This document shows positions 34,334-43,083 of a stretch of 56,493 nucleotides of DNA, piece by piece. The notes under the pieces are model-generated. The model made no database searches, had not been told where the DNA came from, and was given only the letters and a program-made list of their open reading frames with translations. The stretch spans positions 1 through 56,493 of the forward strand of contig NZ_JAHOPH010000025.1 in NCBI RefSeq assembly GCF_019798055.1, written 5' to 3'. Each line of letters begins with the position of its first letter. Positions within the stretch are counted from its first letter, which is position 1. This DNA comes from Salsipaludibacter albus. Its GTDB lineage: Bacteria > Actinomycetota > Nitriliruptoria > Nitriliruptorales > Nitriliruptoraceae. The position numbers and the translations under genes are program-made.

Positions 34334-36189
34334 TCCTCGCGACCCCCGGACGGGGCCAGTTCCTCGTCCATCGCCGGGTCGTCCGACGCCACCCCGTCGC
34401 CATCCCCGGCCCCCGGCAGCCCGGCGCCACGCCGGATCTCCGGTGACTCGGACTGGTCGTCGGCGTTCCGGCGCGATCGACGTGACCGGCGCGAGCGTCG
34501 GCCACCCTCGTCCTGCGGCTGGGCCCGGTACTCGTAGGCCCGCTGGTAGTAGTGGTAGGCGTTGGACGTCTGGTCCAGGTCGTTGACCACCAGGCCGGAC
34601 ACCACGGCGCGGACCGAGTCGAGCCGCTCGAGGGCGTCGTGCAGGGCCCGGCGACGGGACGTGCCGGCCCGGACCACCATCAGCACCGCGCTGACCTTCG
34701 GCGCCATCTCGAGGGCGTCCGAGACGGCCAGGACGGGTGGTCCGTCCAGGACGACCAGGTCGGTGCGCTCGCACAGGAACCGGACCAGCGAACGCATCCG
34801 GCCCGAGGCCAGCAGGTCGGACGGGTTCGGCGGGAGGGTCCCTGCCGGGAGCACCCGCAGGTTGTCCACCCCGATGTCGACCAGGACGTCGTCCACCTCG
34901 ACGTCGCCCGCGATGACGTCGGACAGCCCCATGCCCGCCGGGATGCCGAAGCGGTCGTGGATCGTCGGACGACGCATCTCGGCGTCGACCATGACGACCC
35001 GCATGCCCGCCCGGGCCGCCGACACGGCGAGGTTGCCCGCGGTCGTGCTCTTGCCGTCGCCGGGGTCGGGCGACGTCAGCAGGACGGCCCGACCGATGCC
35101 GTCGGTGTCGTGCTCGGACCAGGGGTCGTCGGGTTCGTCGCCGTCGTCGCGCCCGTGGGCGGCGAGCAGGAAACGGACCCCGGCCGAGAGCGCGCGGTAG
35201 GCCTCGGCGGGCGGACCCTGGGGGTCGACGATGGTCGCCAGGCGACGGCCCTCGTCGCTGTGGGGGATGCGGCCGAGCACCGGGAGCTGGCGGCCGGCGC
35301 GGCGCGCGTCGTCCTCGTCACGGATGACGTCGTCGAGGTGGTCGCGCAGGAAGGCCAGCCCGATCCCGAGCATCAGGCCGAGCAGGAGGGCGAGGATCGC
35401 GTTGCGCACGGGCCGCGGTGAGGCGGGTGTGTCGGGCACCTGCGCGGCATTGAGGACCTGCCCACCACCCTTGAGGAGTCGGGCGCCGACCTCGGCCTGG
35501 GCGGACTGGTTCGCCACGTCGCTCATCTGGGCGAGGAGGGAGGCTCGTTCGGCCGCCAGCGCTGCCACGGCGGGGTCCGCGCTGGGCGCCGGCTCGATCC
35601 CGACGTCCTCCAGCGGGTTGGACTCCGACACCAGCTCGGCCAGCTCCTCCTCGATCTCGGTGAGCCGCTCGGCCATCGCCTCGCGCCGGTCGCCCAGCGT
35701 GCGCTGGGCCGCCAGCAAGGAGGCGACCGCCTCGTCCCGGCGGTGGGCGAGGTAGTTGGCGGCGAAGGCGTCGGCGAGCTCGGCTGCCATCTCGGGATCG
35801 GGATCGCTGACCCGCACCTGCAGGACGCGGGTGTCGGGGACGACGGTCACCCGCACCTGGTCGAGCAGGTCGTCGGCGGACCGATCGAGCTCCAGCTCGT
35901 CGACGACCCGGTCGCTGACGGTGCGGGACGCGAGCACCCGTCGTTCGGTGTTGACGGTGGTGTCGCCCAGGACGATCTCCTCCAGGGACGCGTCGGAGGC
36001 CTGCTGGAACGGCTCGACCACCACCTCGGTCGTCGCCTCGTACACCGGCACGGTGTATCGGGTCGCGGCCAGGCCCAGCACGAACACCAGCGCAGTGACG
36101 GCCAGGACCGTCCACGTGCGGCGCCGGAGGACCTGCAGGACGTGTCCCAGCTCGAGCAGGGGTTCGTCGGGGGGCGCGGACGTCGTCAT
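34237..36189 (-). CDS. Wzz-type chain-length regulator fused to BY-kinase
   Basis: 650 residues. Wzz domain: helix 1 (VLAVTALVFVLGLAATRYTV), a long coiled periplasmic-type loop, and helix 2 (NAILALLLGLMLGIGLAFLR, about 270). Then a tyrosine autokinase: Walker A SPDPGDGKSTTAGNLA, Walker A' VVMVDAEMRRP, Walker B DLVVLDGPP. A tyrosine cluster follows (NAYHYYQRAYEYRAQ), then an unusual 90-residue tail rich in Arg, Ser, Asp and Gly. In known systems cycles of Tyr phosphorylation set polymer length together with Wzy. ATG shares one base with the stop of the polymerase (TGATG). The start is preferred because the Wzz helix follows directly. Confidence 0.9.
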   Translation of the reverse strand: MTTSAPPDEPLLELGHVLQVLRRRTWTVLAVTALVFVLGLAATRYTVPVYEATTEVVVEPFQQASDASLEEIVLGDTTVNTERRVLASRTVSDRVVDELELDRSADDLLDQVRVTVVPDTRVLQVRVSDPDPEMAAELADAFAANYLAHRRDEAVASLLAAQRTLGDRREAMAERLTEIEEELAELVSESNPLEDVGIEPAPSADPAVAALAAERASLLAQMSDVANQSAQAEVGARLLKGGGQVLNAAQVPDTPASPRPVRNAILALLLGLMLGIGLAFLRDHLDDVIRDEDDARRAGRQLPVLGRIPHSDEGRRLATIVDPQGPPAEAYRALSAGVRFLLAAHGRDDGDEPDDPWSEHDTDGIGRAVLLTSPDPGDGKSTTAGNLAVSAARAGMRVVMVDAEMRRPTIHDRFGIPAGMGLSDVIAGDVEVDDVLVDIGVDNLRVLPAGTLPPNPSDLLASGRMRSLVRFLCERTDLVVLDGPPVLAVSDALEMAPKVSAVLMVVRAGTSRRRALHDALERLDSVRAVVSGLVVNDLDQTSNAYHYYQRAYEYRAQPQDEGGRRSRRSRRSRRNADDQSESPEIRRGAGLPGAGDGDGVASDDPAMDEELAPSGGREDQAGGSRRTARARASSMVTPPPTASSRSIDTA

Positions 36190-37763
36190 CAGGGCCTCCG
36201 GGGGGTGGACGAGGCTGGTCGGTCGGTCGTTTCGGCTGTCGGCACGTCCGTCCGATCCGCTCGGACGAGCAGCAGGAGGACCACGACGAGCACCCCCTCC
36301 TGGAGCACGGAGGCGACCGCGTCGGTGACCTCCGAGAACGGCAGGCGGACGACGACGGCGGTCGTCCCGATCGCGTAGCACAGTGCCGCGATGCCGGCGG
36401 CGCGGCCCCGCTCGGTCCGCCAGTCGTCGATCGTGCGGATGGCCAGCCCCCACACGAGCGCGCCGACGCCGACGCCCAGGACGCCGAAGTTGATCCACAG
36501 CTCACCGAGGATCCCGGGTGGCACGCCCGTCCGGCGCTCCTCGCTCTGCCCGAAGACCGGTGCCCCGAGCTGCGGGCCGAGGCGCACCGGCGGCTTGTCC
36601 TCCCACAGTGTCCGTGGCACGGCGGCGTAGGTCCACGACACCATCGAGCGCCCGTACTGGTACGGGAACTGCTCGGGGACACGTTGCACGACCATGCCCG
36701 TGACCCCCACCGACAGGGACTTGCCGGACGCGACGGCGGTGCTGATCGACCGCCCGAGGCCCAGTGGATCGGCCGCCAGGTCGACCCCGCGCTGGTTGGC
36801 CGCGCGCACACCCTGGAGCGCAACGGCGGCCACGAAGCCCAGGACGAAGACCGTCACCAGCGTCTTGACCGAGGGCTCGCGCCGGCGCAGCGCGACCCAC
36901 ACCAGCAGGGCCCAGACGACCGGGACCATGATGGTGGTGCGCGAACTGAGGAAGTAGCCCTGGTAGGCCACGAGGAGGAACGACAGCAGGGTCACGGCGG
37001 CCAGTGGCGAGCGCCACGACAGGTGCCAGCGCTGGAGCGTGAACCACCCCAGGAGGAAGGCAGCCGACGACACCGACATCCCCAGCCGGTGGACGCCCAG
37101 GACGGTGAACTCGCTCGCACCCAGGTCGACCACCCGCTTGCGGGACGCCAGCAGGTCGGCCACCGACAGCGAGTTCGTGCGCTCGGCCAGCAGCAGCGTG
37201 AACAGCAGGCTGAGCAGGCACGCGACCAGGACCACGACGACGACCCGCCGTGGGGCCGGATCCCCGAGCCCGGTGCGTGCAACCCGCCTGATCACCCGCG
37301 TGCCGAACCGCTGGGCCGGGTCCCGCCGCGGCCACAGCCATCCCACCAGCAGGAGCAGCACGGCACCGGCGACCACGACCAGGCCGAGCGTGATCATGCC
37401 CACGGTGAGGTCGGGGAGGAAGTCCGAGCTCCCGGCGAGGTCGGGTGCGTACTGGGCCCACACGGTCTGGCCGAGCACGCCCATGACCATCAGCACGGTC
37501 AGCACGAACAGCGGGTGGGACAGGCGTCGGGACCCCTGCACCACCATGACCGAGACCGGCATCGCGGTGGTCGCGGCGGCCACGGCGAGGTTGAGCTCGG
37601 TGATGGACCGGGTTACGAGGAAGGCCGCGACGGCCGCGACGGCCACCATGCCCAGGACGGCCGCGACGCCCGCGACCAGCAACCCGGCGCCGTCGTGGCG
37701 ACCGCCTCGGAGGCCGGGTGCGTCACCGAGGCGTGGCGTGGTGGCCAGGACACCGCCACTCAT
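36189..37763 (-). CDS. O-antigen/exopolysaccharide polymerase (Wzy-like)
   Basis: 524 residues with about twelve hydrophobic helices and one large hydrophilic loop (about 330-420) containing QYGRSMVSWTYAAVPRTLWE and DKPPVRLGP. This pattern (the loop with RE/RT-LWxxKPP) is seen in Wzy-type and oligosaccharide repeat unit polymerases. It should join repeat units on the outer face of the membrane. It overlaps the chain-length regulator by one base, so the two form one operon. Sequence alone does not exclude an O-antigen ligase. Confidence 0.78.
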   Translation of the reverse strand: MSGGVLATTPRLGDAPGLRGGRHDGAGLLVAGVAAVLGMVAVAAVAAFLVTRSITELNLAVAAATTAMPVSVMVVQGSRRLSHPLFVLTVLMVMGVLGQTVWAQYAPDLAGSSDFLPDLTVGMITLGLVVVAGAVLLLLVGWLWPRRDPAQRFGTRVIRRVARTGLGDPAPRRVVVVVLVACLLSLLFTLLLAERTNSLSVADLLASRKRVVDLGASEFTVLGVHRLGMSVSSAAFLLGWFTLQRWHLSWRSPLAAVTLLSFLLVAYQGYFLSSRTTIMVPVVWALLVWVALRRREPSVKTLVTVFVLGFVAAVALQGVRAANQRGVDLAADPLGLGRSISTAVASGKSLSVGVTGMVVQRVPEQFPYQYGRSMVSWTYAAVPRTLWEDKPPVRLGPQLGAPVFGQSEERRTGVPPGILGELWINFGVLGVGVGALVWGLAIRTIDDWRTERGRAAGIAALCYAIGTTAVVVRLPFSEVTDAVASVLQEGVLVVVLLLLVRADRTDVPTAETTDRPASSTPRRP

Positions 37764-37995
37764 GTCGGCGTGCCCGCGGCCGGGGGCTGGACGCGTCGCG
37801 ATCCCACACGATCCTCCGCAGGGTCGTCGGCATCGACGCCGTGCCCGCCCGCGGGTCGTCGACGACTGGTGCGCCAGTCATCCTAGGCACCATCGGGGGC
37901 GGCGTCGCGGCTACGGTCGTGACGAGGCGGTCCTGCGCCCGGGACGGGGGTGACCACACACCGCCCCTGCCGTCGTGGGAACGGAAGGGGTTCGC

Positions 37996-38850
37996 ATGGC
38001 GAATCCGGCGCTGGCCAAGTTCGTGCTCGACACGTTGCTGGCCCGAGGGCACCTCCAACGCGACCACCGGGTCCTGGCCGTGTGTGCCGGCCAGTTCGAC
38101 CGTCGCCTGTTCGAGGTCGTCGGGATGCCGGCCGTGACCCTGACCAACCTCGACGTCGAGGTCGGGTCCCGCCGCGAGGGCGAGCAGGCCGGTGGCGACG
38201 CCCCCTGGCTCCAGGCAGACGCCCACGACCTGCCCTTCGCCGACGGCGAGTTCGACGTCGCGTGGGTCAGCGACGGCCTGCACCACTGCCACTCGCCCCA
38301 CCGGGCCCTGGCCGAGATGCATCGGGTGAGCCGTCGGTGCGTCATCGCGCTGGAGAGTCGGGACTCGGTGGCCATGCGGGTCGCGACCCGGCTCGGGGTC
38401 GTGCACGACTACGAGGCGAACCAGCGCCTGCTCGCCACGCGCGAGCACGGCGGCAAGGACTTCGGCCCGGTGCCGAACTTCGTGTACCGCTGGACCGAGC
38501 GGGAGTTCACCAAGACGATGCTGGCGCTCGCTCCCGAACGGCGCATGGCCTTCGACTACTTCCACGCCCTGCGGCTGCCGGCCCGGTCCGGCCGGGTCGT
38601 GCGGACGGTCGGGGAGGCGGTGTTCCGCATGGCCCCGGGCCAGGGCAACAGCCTGGGGATGGTCGCGCGGCGGGGCGACCACCAGCCTTGGCTGGCCACC
38701 GGCGACGGCGGCCTGCGCCTGGCCGACGACGTCACGACCCGGGCTGACGTGGTCGGCCCGCGGCCCCGGGTGCACCACCACGTGCTGCGCGGGACGGACC
38801 GCTGGCACGGGTGGCCGCCGGGGCAGCGGGTCGACGTGGACGACCACTGA
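37996..38850 (+). CDS. SAM-dependent methyltransferase (class I)
   Basis: 284 residues. The Rossmann core shows VLAVCAGQFDRRLFEV (motif I variant lacking the usual GxGxG), LQADAHDLPFADGEFDVAWV and SDGLHHCHSPHRALAEMHRV, the ubiE-like order. The C-terminal half (VPNFVYRWTEREFTKTMLAL) is specific to sugar or lipid methyltransferases of polysaccharide loci. GGAAGGGG precedes MANPAL, so this start is preferred over one seven codons upstream. It ends directly against the flippase start; substrate unknown, likely a sugar of the repeat unit. Confidence 0.82.
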   Translation: MANPALAKFVLDTLLARGHLQRDHRVLAVCAGQFDRRLFEVVGMPAVTLTNLDVEVGSRREGEQAGGDAPWLQADAHDLPFADGEFDVAWVSDGLHHCHSPHRALAEMHRVSRRCVIALESRDSVAMRVATRLGVVHDYEANQRLLATREHGGKDFGPVPNFVYRWTEREFTKTMLALAPERRMAFDYFHALRLPARSGRVVRTVGEAVFRMAPGQGNSLGMVARRGDHQPWLATGDGGLRLADDVTTRADVVGPRPRVHHHVLRGTDRWHGWPPGQRVDVDDH

Positions 38851-40119
38851 ATGGGGAGCACCCGGTCGAGCTGGCGTGACCGCCTGCGGCAGGCACGGAC
38901 CCGGCGGGTCGCGTGGGGCATCGCGGACCAGGGCCTCTTCACGCTCACCAACTTCGTGATGACCGTGGTGGTCGCGCGCCTCGTGTCGTCGCGCGCCTTC
39001 GGTGCCTATGCCCTGGTGATCTCGATCTCGGTGATGCTCCAGGGCGGGACCCAGAGCCTGGTGGCCGAGCCACTGGCCGTGCGATTCAGCCGACCGGACG
39101 GGCGCGAGGTGCGCGCCGCCGTCCGGGGTGCGACCGGCCTGGCCCTGGCGATCGGCGTGGTGGGGTCGGTCGGGATGACCGCGTGGGGGTTGGGATTCCC
39201 CTCGACGGCGACCGGTGCCCTGCTGGGCATGAGCCTGGTCCTGCCCGCGGTCCTGGTCCAGAACGTGTTCCGGTACTCGCTCGTCGCCCAGGGGCGGGCC
39301 CGCGAGGCCTTCCTCAACGACGTCGCCTGGGCGGTCACCCAGGCGATCGCCACGGTCGTGGTCCTGCTGGTCGTCGGACCGCGGGTGGGCCCGCTGGTCG
39401 TGGCGTGGGGGATCGGTGGGCTGGTCGGCGCGATCGTCGGGGCGTGGCAGGTCCGGGTCGTTCCGGCCCCGACCGCGGGCCTGGCGTGGTTCCGCTCCCA
39501 TCGCGACCTCGGGCTGCCCTACCTCGGGGAGTACCTGGCGACCAACGGGTCGGGACAGGCCACCATGTGGATCGTCGGGCTGGCCGCCGGACTGTCCGAG
39601 CTGGCCTGGTTCCGGGGCGGCTGGACACTGCTCGGCCCCGTGATGGTGCTCACGGCAGGCCTGCGCATGGTGCTCGTCCCCGAGGCGGCGAGGGTGGCCG
39701 GGCGGCGTCCCGCCGGGCTCGAGCGCCTGGCCCGGATGGCGTCGGCGGGTGCGGGACTCGCGACGCTGGCATGGGGGGCGATCTTCCTGGTCGTCCCGGA
39801 CGCGGTCGGCGTGCAGCTGCTGGGGGCCACGTGGGCCGGCGCGAGCCTGGTGGTGGCCCCCCTGCTCGTCCAGCGGCTCGGACTGTCGCTGGCGCTCGGT
39901 CCGTTCGTGGGCCTGCGGGGCCTGGCCGATGCACGACGCACGATGGTGACCCGGACCGGGGTCGGGGTGCTGTCCCTGGCACTCGGCGCGATCGGGGCCG
40001 TGGTGGGCGGGGCCGTCGGTGCCGCGACCGGTCTGGCCGTCGCGCAGGTGCTCGCGCTGCCCGCGTGGTGGCACCTGTTCCGGGTGAGCCGTCGCGAGGC
40101 GGCAGTGGCGGTCGGCTGA
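38851..40119 (+). CDS. Polysaccharide flippase (Wzx-like)
   Basis: 422 residues with about twelve hydrophobic helices. The N-terminal pattern AWGIADQGLFTLTNFVMTVV then ARLVSSRAFGAYALVIS is typical of the MOP-superfamily PST/Wzx exporters. Role in the pathway: flips lipid-linked repeat units across the membrane to the polymerase. Starts immediately after the methyltransferase stop (TGA-ATG), so it is co-transcribed with it. With Wzy and Wzz in the neighbourhood it completes the Wzx/Wzy-dependent set. Confidence 0.87.
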   Translation: MGSTRSSWRDRLRQARTRRVAWGIADQGLFTLTNFVMTVVVARLVSSRAFGAYALVISISVMLQGGTQSLVAEPLAVRFSRPDGREVRAAVRGATGLALAIGVVGSVGMTAWGLGFPSTATGALLGMSLVLPAVLVQNVFRYSLVAQGRAREAFLNDVAWAVTQAIATVVVLLVVGPRVGPLVVAWGIGGLVGAIVGAWQVRVVPAPTAGLAWFRSHRDLGLPYLGEYLATNGSGQATMWIVGLAAGLSELAWFRGGWTLLGPVMVLTAGLRMVLVPEAARVAGRRPAGLERLARMASAGAGLATLAWGAIFLVVPDAVGVQLLGATWAGASLVVAPLLVQRLGLSLALGPFVGLRGLADARRTMVTRTGVGVLSLALGAIGAVVGGAVGAATGLAVAQVLALPAWWHLFRVSRREAAVAVG

Positions 40120-40164
40120 CCACGTCGGTCGTGGTCACGCTGGCGCCGGTTGCGGGCAGAGCCG

Positions 40165-41010
40165 TCAGGCGGACTCCCCGACCCACCGGTGGAGTCGGTC
40201 CGCCCCGAACACCTCGGCCAGGTGGCGTGCGAGGTCGTCGTCGACCTCGGCCCGCCACCCCACGGCACTGCCGCGCCGCATGGTCGGGGATCCCGTCCAG
40301 CCGATCCAGGTCCCTGCCTCGGCCACGAAGACCTCGTCGTCGGGCGGGGTGAGCCCGAGCAGGGTCGCGACCCGGGCCAGGGCCTCGTCCGCACGCTCGG
40401 CCGACGCGACCAGGTCCTCGAACCGCAGGGTCAGGTCGGCCCCGGAGAGCCAGCCCTCGTGGTGGTCGTAGCGATCGGCCAACGGCTCGAGCCCCCTGTC
40501 CCCGTCACGTGCGGCGACCCCGGTCATCGAGGCAAGGATCGCGTCGGGCAGCGACATCGCCTGCCAGCGTCGGTGCAGCCGATGGCGGGGCAGCCGACGG
40601 ACGTAGTGCGCATGGCTGACCGCGACGGCCCGGGGGTCCCGGTGGATGAACAGGGTGTGCACGTCGTGCGTCGCGAACGTGTCCCGCAGTCGGGGCGACC
40701 AGGGGTGGTGCAGGGTCATGAACTGCCCGGGGCGCAGCGTCGCGAGCGCCCGGTCCAGAGCGGACAGGTCCGGACCACTGCGGTCGTCCGCGAGGTCGCC
40801 GGGGACCAGGTGGACGTGGGCGTCCGCCACCTGGCCGGTCCCGGCGAGCACGCTGGTCAGCAGGTGGGTCCCTGCCTTCGGGATGCTGATGATGGCGACC
40901 CGGCAGTCGGCTCGGCCGGTCCGCCAGCGGCTGGCCAGCGCGAGCAGGCGGCGGCCGAGCCGGTGCAGGGTCGGGGACCGGGCGACGAGCCGGTAGGAGA
41001 GCCGGGCCAC
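40165..41010 (-). CDS. Sulfotransferase 1
   Basis: 281 residues. The 5'-phosphosulfate loop SIPKAGTHLL (about 42-51) and the 3'-phosphate motif HRDPRAVAVSHA mark a PAPS-dependent sulfotransferase. LRFEDLVAS and a terminal catalytic-domain helix follow. Known chemistry: moves sulfate from PAPS to a hydroxyl, here probably of the polysaccharide. Begins one base after the stop of sulfotransferase 2, so three minus-strand genes (glycosyltransferase and the two sulfotransferases) form one operon. Confidence 0.85.
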   Translation of the reverse strand: MARLSYRLVARSPTLHRLGRRLLALASRWRTGRADCRVAIISIPKAGTHLLTSVLAGTGQVADAHVHLVPGDLADDRSGPDLSALDRALATLRPGQFMTLHHPWSPRLRDTFATHDVHTLFIHRDPRAVAVSHAHYVRRLPRHRLHRRWQAMSLPDAILASMTGVAARDGDRGLEPLADRYDHHEGWLSGADLTLRFEDLVASAERADEALARVATLLGLTPPDDEVFVAEAGTWIGWTGSPTMRRGSAVGWRAEVDDDLARHLAEVFGADRLHRWVGESA

Positions 41011-41011
41011 C

Positions 41012-41836
41012 TCAGCGACCCTCCGCGCCCAGGTCGTAGCCGACGCGCGCGGCCACCCGGCCGAACGTGTCGGCCATGGCCTCGGACTGCGCGGTCGTGG
41101 CGAGGTCGGGCCAGCGGTCGTCGTCGCGTCCCCGGACGAACGAGCCGGGACCGTCGCCTCCGGTCACGATGGTGTGCTCCTTCGCCCGCATCCGCCGCCG
41201 GGAGCTGGCCTCGACGGCCGGGGCCAGCTGCTCGTGGTCCGACGGCAGCCCGAGCCAGGCGGCGACGCGCGCCAGGGTCGTCCGGGTGTCGGCCAGCAGG
41301 TCCTCGTAGCGCAGCACGACGAGGTCCCGGTCGTCGCCCAGGGCGAGCCCGGACCGGGCGTGTGCCGCCCACGACCCCCAGTTGCCGACCTCGCCAGCGA
41401 GGAACAGCCGGAGGAACCGGTCGAAGCCGCCGGACCAGCCGTCACGACGTGCATGGAAGAAGTACGACACGCAGACGTCCCGGGGGTCCCGGACGAGGTA
41501 CAGCACGCGCCGCGTCCGAACGATCCGCGGTCCGGGCAGTTCGTGACTGTGCACGAACCGACCGCCGTCCGGCAGGACCAGGCCGCGCCCCGGGTTGGTG
41601 ACCGGGGGCAGGAGGTCACGGACGACGGCGAAGTCCGGCTGGGCGTCGGGTCGGGCCAGGGTCACCAGGAGGAACCGCAGCCAGGTGGACCCGGACTTCG
41701 GGTAGTGGGCCAGGTAGACGTCGTCGCGTTCGACGTGTCGATGTCGCCACCACACGACCGGCAGCCGCAGCGAGCGCCGGACGTCGCTCGGCAGCCGTCC
41801 GAGCCCGGGCGTCGAGACCAGGGGACTGGCGGTCAC
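41012..41836 (-). CDS. Sulfotransferase 2
   Basis: 274 residues. DDVYLAHYPKSGSTWLRFLL holds the PSB loop (YPKSGSTW) and LYLVRDPRDVCVSYFFHARR the 3'-phosphate site; VVLRYEDLLAD, LGLPSDHEQL and the C-terminal loop RGRDDDRWPDL (RKG-like) complete the classic Sulfotransfer_1 family. The GTG start overlaps the glycosyltransferase stop by four bases. This type is closest to cytosolic-style sulfotransferases acting on small hydroxyl or sugar acceptors. Probably sulfates a lipid-linked intermediate inside the cell. Confidence 0.88.
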   Translation of the reverse strand: MTASPLVSTPGLGRLPSDVRRSLRLPVVWWRHRHVERDDVYLAHYPKSGSTWLRFLLVTLARPDAQPDFAVVRDLLPPVTNPGRGLVLPDGGRFVHSHELPGPRIVRTRRVLYLVRDPRDVCVSYFFHARRDGWSGGFDRFLRLFLAGEVGNWGSWAAHARSGLALGDDRDLVVLRYEDLLADTRTTLARVAAWLGLPSDHEQLAPAVEASSRRRMRAKEHTIVTGGDGPGSFVRGRDDDRWPDLATTAQSEAMADTFGRVAARVGYDLGAEGR

Positions 41837-42945
41837 GGCAGGCTCCTCGTGCACGATCCGGCTCCGGCCGCCTGCTCGAGGATCGCCCGGAACCGCGTGG
41901 CCCAGGGCTGCCGGGCCCGCGTCGCCCGGGCGATCGCGGCACGGCGTGGTGCCAGGCGCGAGGGTTGTCGGAGGATCTCGGCCAGCACCCGTGCCAGGTC
42001 GGCCCCGTCCGACACGATCCAGCCCCGGTCCCCGACCTGGCCCGGGATGCAGCCGCGGTCGGTCGCCACGACCGGGACGCCGGCGTGGAGCGCCTCGTGG
42101 ATGACCAGCGGCTCGGCCTCGTTGTCGTAGCGCGTGGGCAGCACGAACACGTCCAGCGCCGCGAAGAACCTCCGCTTGGCCACGCCGTGCACCGGCCCGA
42201 GGTGGTCCACGGCGTCCGGGTGGCGCTGGCGCAGCGTCGCGACCGCCTCGGTCGATGCGCGGTCGGCGGTCGGCCCGGCGATGACGGCGCGGAGCCGGTG
42301 GCCCTCGGTCAGCAGGTCGTCCATGACGGCACAGAAGGTGTCGGTGCCCTTGTCGGCGGTGAGGTTGCCCAGCATGCCGAGCGTCAGGACGTCGTCGTCC
42401 GTCTCGTGGTGGCGCCGTCTCGTGGGTGCTTCCTCGTCCTCGCCGACCCAGTCGTTGTGCAGGACGACCGTCCGTGGGGCCGGGTAGCGGGCCGCGAACC
42501 CGGCGCGCAGCCGCTCGCACAGCAGGACGTGGGTGACCGTGTCGCCACCGACCCGGGTGATCGCGGCCATCAGCCTCGACGGGGCGTTGACGTAGCGGGC
42601 GACGTGGTGGTGCAGCACCACCGGCACGCCCAGCGACCGGCACATCGCGACCTGGGCCAGCACGCGTGGCAGGCCGAAGCGCGAGTCCGACACCAGGTAG
42701 ACCACGTCGAGGCCGCGCAGCCGCGCCCGGGTCAGGCCCAGTCCGTGGACCAGGAACCGCGCCTGTCGCTCGAGCCGCCACGACCACGCGGACTGGCCGT
42801 CGCGTGCACCGATCGTGGCGACGTGCACGCCGGCGAACTCGGCATGGAGCACGTCGACCGCCCGGGCGGTCACCAGGGTCATCCCGTCGATCGGGGGTGG
42901 CACCGCCACGACGGCGGCGACACGCGTGCGCGACCTGCCCGGCAC
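41833..42945 (-). CDS. Glycosyltransferase family 4
   Basis: 370 residues of GT-B type. N-terminal domain with PPPIDGMTLVTARAV and a switch LVSDSRFGLPRVLAQ; C-terminal domain with LGMLGNLTADKGTDTFCAVM, VIAGPTAD, VHGVAKRRFFAALDVFVLPT and the GT4 signature RYDNEAEPLVIHEALHAGVP. GGGAG precedes the chosen GTG; the longer open frame upstream would run into the divergent sulfotransferase. Substrate unknown; it should add one sugar to the lipid-linked repeat unit and is co-transcribed with two sulfotransferases. Confidence 0.88.
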   Translation of the reverse strand: MPGRSRTRVAAVVAVPPPIDGMTLVTARAVDVLHAEFAGVHVATIGARDGQSAWSWRLERQARFLVHGLGLTRARLRGLDVVYLVSDSRFGLPRVLAQVAMCRSLGVPVVLHHHVARYVNAPSRLMAAITRVGGDTVTHVLLCERLRAGFAARYPAPRTVVLHNDWVGEDEEAPTRRRHHETDDDVLTLGMLGNLTADKGTDTFCAVMDDLLTEGHRLRAVIAGPTADRASTEAVATLRQRHPDAVDHLGPVHGVAKRRFFAALDVFVLPTRYDNEAEPLVIHEALHAGVPVVATDRGCIPGQVGDRGWIVSDGADLARVLAEILRQPSRLAPRRAAIARATRARQPWATRFRAILEQAAGAGSCTRSLP

Positions 42946-43083
42946 GTCGTTGCTCCCGTCGTCGTCGACCCGCGTCGCGAGCCTACGCGTGCGTGTCGTG
43001 GTGGCGGCCGTGCACGGCCGGGAACGAAACCCCCCGGCGCTAGGATCACGGGCCGCGCCCACCCCTCGTCGTCGGAGTCGACC